From positions 1 to 36,934 of the forward strand of contig VGYW01000023.1 in NCBI GenBank assembly GCA_016872875.1: 36,934 nucleotides of DNA. Direction: 5' to 3'. The position numbers and the translations under genes are program-made. Under the pieces are notes generated by a model, which was not told the origin of the DNA, did no database searches, and saw nothing but the letters and a program-made list of their open reading frames with translations. This document shows, piece after piece, positions 31,704 through 36,934 of this stretch. Every line of letters begins with the position of its first letter. Positions within the stretch are counted from its first letter, which is position 1. This DNA is from Planctomycetota bacterium (GTDB lineage Bacteria > Planctomycetota > PUPC01 > DSUN01).

Positions 31704-34700
31704 CGCGGTCTCCTGAAACGAAGATGATCTTGCCGTTCAGGACGTTCATCACGAAGGGGTCCTTTCGCCGGCAGCGCTCGCGCCATTCTTCCTCGGAGTA
31801 GATCACGGCATTGACCTGGCGCCCCAGTTCGTCCTCTGCCCTCTTCAGGCCCGGGGTCAAGTCGCGCAGGGTTGCTTCCCCAATCACCATGAGGTCAATG
31901 TCGCTCTCTGCGCTCTGTTCGTCCCGCGCCGCCGAGCCGAAGATGAACATGGCGCGGATCCGGTCTCGGAACTCGGCGAGCGCTCTCGCAATCCTGGCCT
32001 CCCGTGGGATGCCAAGCCGCCTCCGTTCCCGCGCGTCCAGGATACCTCTCAGAGCCTGGAGAGCCCGCCGGCAAGGGTGCTTCAGTGACACTAGCGTGTG
32101 CTCGATCCTCTCGATCGGCAGGTCCCTCCAAGCCACCCTTCCACTAACTCCGTACTCAGCGAGCATCCGCGCCACGCAGCGCGTCAGCTCGGCGTCGGGC
32201 GGGCCGCCGAGGAGGCCCTGGACAAAGGGCAACTCATCGGCCAACTGCGACGGGAGAACCCCCTCGAGGGCGCACAGGCATCCGGCGCGGACCGCGTCCT
32301 GCTCCGTCGGGTCTCTGAGGATGCTAACCAGCAGCCTTTGCGTGTCAGCGTCGGTCGCGGCGCGCCGCGCGAGGCCGGCCGCAGCACGAGCACGGACAAC
32401 GGGCGGTCCCTGTGAGATGAGCGCTGAGGTGACCTTGGCTGCCACAGCGGTATTGGTTGCCGCCACTTCGCACAGGGCTTCGGCGCACGCCCCGCGGACC
32501 TCATCATCGGGGTCTCCCTCCAAGCGCGTCATGAGCACGCCGAGAATCTGGTCGGAGTCCGCGAACTGAGCAAGTACCCCCGCGATGGCCTTGCGAACCC
32601 CGGGCTCTTTCTCCCCTTGGAACAATTCGACTAGCCGGCCGGAGACCGCCGGACTCAGTCTGACCCGCCCCAGAGCTCTGGCACATTCCTCGCGGTTTGT
32701 CGCAGAGACATCATCTGCAAGCTGATGCAGGATTGCCTCTACCCAGTTCGCGCTGGGATCCATCGGGTGGTGGTCACCGAACACGAGCCTGACTGCCCCG
32801 TCACCTTCGTTGACCGCCACGGTCTGTATGGGGGGTGCCGCGCCCTGCCATGAAGCTAAGAGCTCTGCCTTCTCGGACTCAAGCTGCGAGTCAGTGAGAC
32901 CTAGAAACTCCTGCCACGCGGAAAGCGGAATCAGTTCCTGCGCTAGCATTGTGGCCTCCCACCGAACCTCAGGCCACGTGGATTCACCTGTCGCCAGGCC
33001 TCGGCGCAGGACATCTTCTTGCAGTTGTCTGTCATAGAACGGCGCGCCATCGAGGAGACATCTCAGGACGAGCAGCAACCCGCGCTGGAGGAAGCGCCCA
33101 GTGGGGTCAGGGTCGTCCAGAATCGCTCTGAGGAGTTGGGGGGCGCGGTGCCGGCCAATCTGGGATGCCACCAGGCGGACCACCTCCTGCCATGCAGGGT
33201 GGTAGAAGTAAGGCCGGAGCGCCTCCACCGGGTTCGCGGAGCCGAGCAACGCTCTCGCGGCGAAGTACTCCTGGAAGGCCAGGTGGGAGAACGCCCATCG
33301 CTCCGGCGCCCGCTCTACCAGGAGCCCCGCCCTCTCGCGAAGGCTCCACAGAAGGAGCTCCGCTTGCGCCCGCGCCCCTTCGGGCCGCTTCGAGAGCTCA
33401 CCCTGGAGGAAGCAACCGGCACGGTCCGCTAGCCACCATCGAGGCGCAAGGCTCAGATCACGACGCTGCATCTCGAGGGCCAGGGACTCGAGGGTCCAGA
33501 GGACCTCACGGGCGTCGAGGCGCAGCGCGCGGTCTGGCGATGTAGCGAGCGCGTGACGCTTCCTCTCCTCCCACGAGAACAGGAGCGCCTCAACAACCTC
33601 CTGGTATAGCTCCCAGCGCCTCTCGGTCGGACGGCCCCCCGCCTCGTGCAGGAGGGCTATTATGGTGAGCATCAGGGGATTGCCAACTAACGCAGCAACC
33701 CGGGGATTGGCAGTGATGGCGTGGCTCACCTCCGCCTCCCTGGCATCACACTCCCTGCATGCGCGGCTGCCAGGGTGCCCGTGCCGGAATGAGCACCACT
33801 CCTTGACGAACTGCCTCACGGCCTCGGGCTCGAGAGGCTGAAGTGCGACGCACTCGAAATGCGCTCCAAGGCTCGGCCTGTCGAATCCGGCAGAGCGAGA
33901 TGTGATCACCACTCTGGCGTCCCGGTGGCCTGCGACGAATGAGCGGATGGCGTTCAGCAGGCGTGCGCGTGACTCCGGCTCCACGACCTCGTCGAGTCCG
34001 TCGAGCAGAACAAGGAGGTTGCCGCGTCCGGCTTGCCGCTGGACCCATTCGAGCGTCCGACGCGGTTCCGGCACGGAGAGGCCGGCCAACGCCGCGTCCA
34101 GGAGGTCAACCTGCTCATTGGCCGCCAGTTGGTCCGCCCAGTCAGCCAGCCGCAGGTACAGCGGCACGAGCGCGCCGGGAGCGCCCGCGCCCTGTAGCGC
34201 GTGGGACCTGGCGAAGTAGCGCAGCGCTGTCGTCTTACCGGACCCCGGATCGCCCAGAAGGTACAGCCTTGGCCAGCACCGGATGGCCTCGCTCAGGCCA
34301 TGCGCACCCGGTTCGCGTTCTCCTGGGGGCGTTGCCCGGGGCCGAGCACAGGATAGGCCGGCGCTGGCGGGCCACTCGCGCACGCTGAGGGGCACGAACC
34401 CGCGGTCCATGGGCATGGGGCTGGCCGTCACAACAATCCCCAGGCCCGAAAGGTCCAGGGCCTCGTGCTGCCTGGCGACTGCATCGAGATAAGCTGTTTC
34501 GGCCCCTCTGGGGTCGAGGCCCGCCTCGGGCAGCCCGACAACCTTGGCGAGCTTTGCGGCGGTACTCAGCCGCACCCACGGGGCCTCCTGACCCAGCAGG
34601 CGCGCGAGCGTGGCGCGGGAAACGCCCGATTCACGCGCCAAGGCGACCTGGGTCATTCTCCTGGCTGCCATCAACTCCTTGATCTTCCCGACCTTCAGTT

Positions 34701-34710
34701 GAGCTCGCAT
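31678..34710 (-). CDS. HTH-NACHT-HEAT-MNT fusion: NLR-like NTPase with a nucleotidyltransferase domain
   Basis: 1010 residues from an ATG with GGAG 6 bp ahead. Domains in order: XRE-type HTH at about 5-50 (MTQVALARESGVSRATLARL); NACHT/STAND NTPase with Walker A GDPGSGKT (153-160), Walker B LVLLDGLDEV (233-242), sensor VVITSRSAG and NPLMLTIIALLH (344-355); a helical winged-helix/transition region with FSHLAFQEYFAARAL, the usual NACHT C-terminal signature; HEAT-like repeats at about 650-860 (EVRGACAEALCEVA, VVRARAAAGLARRA); and an MNT nucleotidyltransferase at about 917-1010 with GS-x10-D-I-D (Gly925, Ser926, Asp937, Asp939). The stop overlaps the HEPN gene by 26 bp. STAND ATPases sense a ligand, often a phage protein. 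The HTH suggests it regulates its own promoter. This layout is not one I know as a named system. Confidence 0.85.
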   Translation of the reverse strand: MRAQLKVGKIKELMAARRMTQVALARESGVSRATLARLLGQEAPWVRLSTAAKLAKVVGLPEAGLDPRGAETAYLDAVARQHEALDLSGLGIVVTASPMPMDRGFVPLSVREWPASAGLSCARPRATPPGEREPGAHGLSEAIRCWPRLYLLGDPGSGKTTALRYFARSHALQGAGAPGALVPLYLRLADWADQLAANEQVDLLDAALAGLSVPEPRRTLEWVQRQAGRGNLLVLLDGLDEVVEPESRARLLNAIRSFVAGHRDARVVITSRSAGFDRPSLGAHFECVALQPLEPEAVRQFVKEWCSFRHGHPGSRACRECDAREAEVSHAITANPRVAALVGNPLMLTIIALLHEAGGRPTERRWELYQEVVEALLFSWEERKRHALATSPDRALRLDAREVLWTLESLALEMQRRDLSLAPRWWLADRAGCFLQGELSKRPEGARAQAELLLWSLRERAGLLVERAPERWAFSHLAFQEYFAARALLGSANPVEALRPYFYHPAWQEVVRLVASQIGRHRAPQLLRAILDDPDPTGRFLQRGLLLVLRCLLDGAPFYDRQLQEDVLRRGLATGESTWPEVRWEATMLAQELIPLSAWQEFLGLTDSQLESEKAELLASWQGAAPPIQTVAVNEGDGAVRLVFGDHHPMDPSANWVEAILHQLADDVSATNREECARALGRVRLSPAVSGRLVELFQGEKEPGVRKAIAGVLAQFADSDQILGVLMTRLEGDPDDEVRGACAEALCEVAATNTAVAAKVTSALISQGPPVVRARAAAGLARRAATDADTQRLLVSILRDPTEQDAVRAGCLCALEGVLPSQLADELPFVQGLLGGPPDAELTRCVARMLAEYGVSGRVAWRDLPIERIEHTLVSLKHPCRRALQALRGILDARERRRLGIPREARIARALAEFRDRIRAMFIFGSAARDEQSAESDIDLMVIGEATLRDLTPGLKRAEDELGRQVNAVIYSEEEWRERCRRKDPFVMNVLNGKIIFVSGDRDELRAMGG

Positions 34711-34749
34711 GGCGTCTCCGGCGCACAGGTTAGCGGGTATCTGCTATTT

Positions 34750-34777
34750 ATTATACCATAGCTGTCTCATTTGTCAA
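34750..34777 (-). promoter_or_regulatory. near-perfect sigma70 promoter of the NACHT-MNT/HEPN operon
   Basis: On the minus strand TTGACA (34777-34772) and TATAAT (34755-34750) are both perfect, with a 16-bp spacer. It is 39 bp upstream of the start codon. AT-rich sequence around it stands out from the GC-rich surroundings. The HTH of the encoded protein is the natural candidate for a repressor here. Confidence 0.75.
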
Positions 34778-34779
34778 AT

Positions 34780-35106
34780 TATCTTTCCGCAGCCGGATCA
34801 TGAATAAGACATGCTGCGAAGTCCCTGGACAAAGCTGCTGACTTCCGTACAGGGCGTGATCTGGGACGTAGGTAGGGGCAACTTGCGCCCCCCTCGGTGC
34901 CGGAGGGGGCGCAGATTGGCGGTCTGGTTGGCCCATCTCTTTGGAAGCTGGATGGTTACGGATTGGCACGCTTTTTGCGCATATATGTGTGCGTGGGGCG
35001 CAAGTTGCCGGGACCGCCATAGAACGCCCCGGATCGGGCGATCCGGGCAACTTGCGCCCCTTCCGGGGGGCGCAAGTTGCTCCACTCGGGGGCAAGCGAC
35101 GAGTGC
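34780..35106. repeat. intergenic region with GCAACTTGCGCCCC palindromes
   Basis: GGGCAACTTGCGCCC at 34876-34890, its inverse GGGGCGCAAGTTGCC at 34995-35009, and a perfect hairpin at 35047-35080 (GCAACTTGCGCCCC, 6-nt loop TTCCGG, GGGGCGCAAGTTGC). The hairpin ends 27 bp past the GHMP kinase stop and may terminate its transcript. CCCCGGATCGGGCGATCC at 35028-35045 is a further palindrome with a resemblance to the tandem array at 8861. No gene is seen. Confidence 0.75.
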
Positions 35107-36934
35107 TCACAGCTCAAGGATGCCGGAGCCTTCGACAGGGACGCAGGGTTCGACCTGGGGGGGACGCCCGGCGGGCTCGTAGTAGCCGCGGGTGAGGGCG
35201 TCGCGGAGGGGGGCGGTCGCGTCGTCGCGGCACAGGACCATGATGCAGCCGCCGAGGCCGGCGCCGGCGAGTTGCGCGCCCACGACCCCCTCCACGCCGA
35301 GCGCGATGTCAACCATAGAGTCCATCTCGGGGGTTGAGCAGGCGTAGCTGCCTGGGACTTCGAGGAGCCTTAGCTCGCTCCGCTCGCAGGCGGCGATGGC
35401 GGAGTCGAGCTCGGCATCGGAGACCTCAAGCGGGATGGGCTGGCGGCGGCCGGCAGCGTCGAGGCGGCTCACGCGGTCGCCGTCGTGCGAGAGGGTCATC
35501 AGGCGCCCGAAGGCGGCCACAGGCGGGACGCCTGTGCCACCAAGTCCTTGGCCACCACCGGTGGCACAGGCCTCTGGCCTGTGGGTCACAGGCGGGACGC
35601 CTGTGCCACCAAGTCCTTGGCCACCACCGGTGGCACAGGCATCTTGCCTGTGGGTCACAGGCGGGACGCCTGTGCCACCAAGTCCTTGGCCACCACCGGT
35701 GGCACAGGCCTCTGGCCTGTGGGTCACAGGCGGGACGCCTGTGCCACCAAACCCTCGGGCACCAACCCCTGTGTTGCCAAGAAACTCCACGCAGTCGCGG
35801 CTGCGGAGGCATTCGGCGATGCCGAAGAGGGAGACGCCTCGGACGCGGTAGCCCTCCGCCGGCTCGTTGTGGCTGAGGAAGAGGGTTTCGAGCTTCGAGG
35901 TGTCCTGGCCCTTCAGTTGGCGGAGCATCTCGGAGCGGCTGATGCGGTCGGGGAGGCCTTTGACGAGGCGCAGGATGTCGGCCTCGGAGCATTCCAGCGT
36001 GCCGGTGTTCACGTCGCGCAGGTACTCGATGCGGGCGGCCTTGTGGGGGAGGAGCTTCCGGAAGAAGAGGCAGCCGGCTTCGTAGGCGGCGATGCACTGG
36101 TTGAAGACGTCGCGTGCGTTGGCGGCCTTCTTGGCCTGGATGCCGGATGCGCACACGACCACGCGATGGCCTTCGGGGAATGGGACGATGCTCTCGACCT
36201 CGAAGGGGTAGAAGCGGACGTGTGCGACGGCGCCGCGGCGGGAGAGCTTGATGGCCGCGTGGTCGCCCGAGCCGCCACGAGTGCCCACGAACCACTCGCC
36301 CTCGCCGCAAAGGTTCACGAACTGCTGCGGGTTGACCTCCAGGCCGTTGACCTCGACGATGGCCTCGGCTGCGGCGACGACCATCGCGGAGGACGAGCTC
36401 AGCCCCGCGCCCATCGGGATGTTGCCGCTCACCATCACGTTCATGCCGCGGATGCGGCGGTTTCGGAACTTCTCCTGGAGGCGGAGTGCGGCGGCCTTGA
36501 CGTAGTTCGCCCAGTCGCCCCCCGCCTCGCGGACCATGCGCATGACCTTCTCGGAGTTGATGGTCGAGATCCAGTCGTCCCAGTCGAGTGCGGCGACCTC
36601 TTCGCCGATGTTGAAGGTTCGGAACTTGAACTGCTGGAAGTCGCGGTTGTGGAGCGCCACGTTGTTGTCGGGGCGCTCCTCGACGATCATCAGGAGCTCC
36701 TTGTTGATGGCCACGAGGTTGTTGTGTCCGCCGCGGTGGTCCACGTGGCGGCCCATGAGGTTCACGCGCCCGGGGGAGCGGATGATGAGGACGCGGCTGT
36801 CGGTGCCGTAGACGCGGGCGAACTCGAGGAGGGTCTCGCGGCAGGCTCGGCGGCGTTCCTCGTGGAGGGCGGGGTCTGGGCCGTAGATTTCGGCGAAGCG
36901 GCGGCGGAGCGCCGGCTCGTCGGCGTCGAGGATG
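35107..36934 (-). CDS. GHMP-family sugar kinase (galactokinase-like), partial at right edge
   Basis: 608 visible residues; the gene begins beyond the window. PGRVNLMGRHVDHRGGHN is the galactokinase-like GRxNLxGxHxD motif. SGNIPMGAGLSSSSAMV is GHMP motif 2 (phosphate-binding loop), and LAGAGLGGCIMVL near the C-terminus is motif 3. The reaction is ATP-dependent phosphorylation of a sugar at the anomeric carbon or a similar hydroxyl, in the cytoplasm; the exact sugar is uncertain because the family also phosphorylates other sugars. Between motifs 2 and 3, four in-frame copies of a 69-bp repeat insert a Gly/Pro-rich segment of about 75-80 residues. The frame stays intact on both sides, so the protein is probably functional with a long disordered loop. 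Confidence 0.85.
   Translation of the reverse strand, partial: ILDADEPALRRRFAEIYGPDPALHEERRRACRETLLEFARVYGTDSRVLIIRSPGRVNLMGRHVDHRGGHNNLVAINKELLMIVEERPDNNVALHNRDFQQFKFRTFNIGEEVAALDWDDWISTINSEKVMRMVREAGGDWANYVKAAALRLQEKFRNRRIRGMNVMVSGNIPMGAGLSSSSAMVVAAAEAIVEVNGLEVNPQQFVNLCGEGEWFVGTRGGSGDHAAIKLSRRGAVAHVRFYPFEVESIVPFPEGHRVVVCASGIQAKKAANARDVFNQCIAAYEAGCLFFRKLLPHKAARIEYLRDVNTGTLECSEADILRLVKGLPDRISRSEMLRQLKGQDTSKLETLFLSHNEPAEGYRVRGVSLFGIAECLRSRDCVEFLGNTGVGARGFGGTGVPPVTHRPEACATGGGQGLGGTGVPPVTHRQDACATGGGQGLGGTGVPPVTHRPEACATGGGQGLGGTGVPPVAAFGRLMTLSHDGDRVSRLDAAGRRQPIPLEVSDAELDSAIAACERSELRLLEVPGSYACSTPEMDSMVDIALGVEGVVGAQLAGAGLGGCIMVLCRDDATAPLRDALTRGYYEPAGRPPQVEPCVPVEGSGILEL
35518..35749 (-). repeat. four-copy 69-bp tandem repeat within the GHMP kinase
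   Basis: The unit starts CACAGGCGGGACGCCTGTG at 35518, 35587, 35656 and 35725, so the period is 69 bp. Each holds two palindromes of the GGCACAGGC family, and 69 bp equals 23 codons, so length changes keep the frame. It encodes GGTGVPPVTHR(P/Q)(E/D)ACAT peptides. Copies are almost identical, pointing to recent expansion. Confidence 0.9.

Overview
The window looks like chromosomal DNA of an uncultured, high-G+C member of the Planctomycetota/PVC group, most likely a metagenome-assembled genome. This is inferred from gene content and repeats, since there is no rRNA or other marker gene. The signs are a large secreted HzsA-like PD40/cytochrome c protein, DUF1080, heparinase, GH16, beta-helix and FG-GAP secreted proteins, many small toxin-antitoxin (TA) modules, and the dispersed GGCACAGGC..GCCTGTGCC repeat. 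No tRNA, rRNA, CRISPR array, prophage or intact insertion sequence was seen.

Layout. 0-4.6 kb: a HzsA-like secreted c-type cytochrome and a lipoprotein. 4.6-8.1 kb (minus strand): a nested palindrome, a YiiX-like lipoprotein overlapping a PIN toxin/antitoxin pair, and a secreted beta-helix protein. 8.2-11.6 kb: a clan AA aspartic protease, a roughly 75-80 bp tandem array, a pol-beta-type nucleotidyltransferase, a GH16 glycosidase, an RHH antitoxin-like protein and a HEPN-like gene interrupted by an in-frame TGA. 11.8-16.3 kb (minus strand): a DUF4258 TA pair, a Kelch-type secreted protein, a second PIN TA pair and an FG-GAP protein. 16.4-22.2 kb (plus strand): a mannonate dehydratase-like enolase-superfamily enzyme, an OLD-family ATPase-TOPRIM nuclease of lower G+C, and a heparinase II/III-like lyase. 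22.2-26.5 kb: repeat-rich DNA around two paralogous membrane proteins, a DUF5678 protein and a small conserved-looking protein. 26.5-31.2 kb: a six-zinc-ribbon/DUF1080 membrane protein, an amidohydrolase and a NupG-like transporter. 31.2-34.8 kb (minus strand): a two-gene module with an XRE-HTH/NACHT/HEAT/MNT-nucleotidyltransferase fusion and an overlapping HEPN gene. 34.8 kb to the right edge: palindromic repeats and a GHMP (galactokinase-like) kinase carrying four in-frame copies of a 69-bp repeat; it runs off the window.

How the genes work together. Secreted carbohydrate-active proteins (GH16, beta-helix, heparinase-like), the enolase-superfamily acid-sugar dehydratase, the nucleoside-type transporter and the sugar kinase suggest a polysaccharide-degrading life style, though they are not one operon. 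Defence and stress genes are frequent: two PIN modules, one DUF4258 module, an RHH protein, two HEPN-type proteins, an OLD nuclease and the NACHT-MNT/HEPN locus. The last is the best candidate for an undescribed system: it joins an NLR-like sensor NTPase to the nucleotidyltransferase half of a HEPN/MNT toxin-antitoxin pair, with the HEPN half encoded immediately downstream. Many genes have recognisable sigma70-like promoters (TTGACA-like, 16-17 bp, TATAAT-like).
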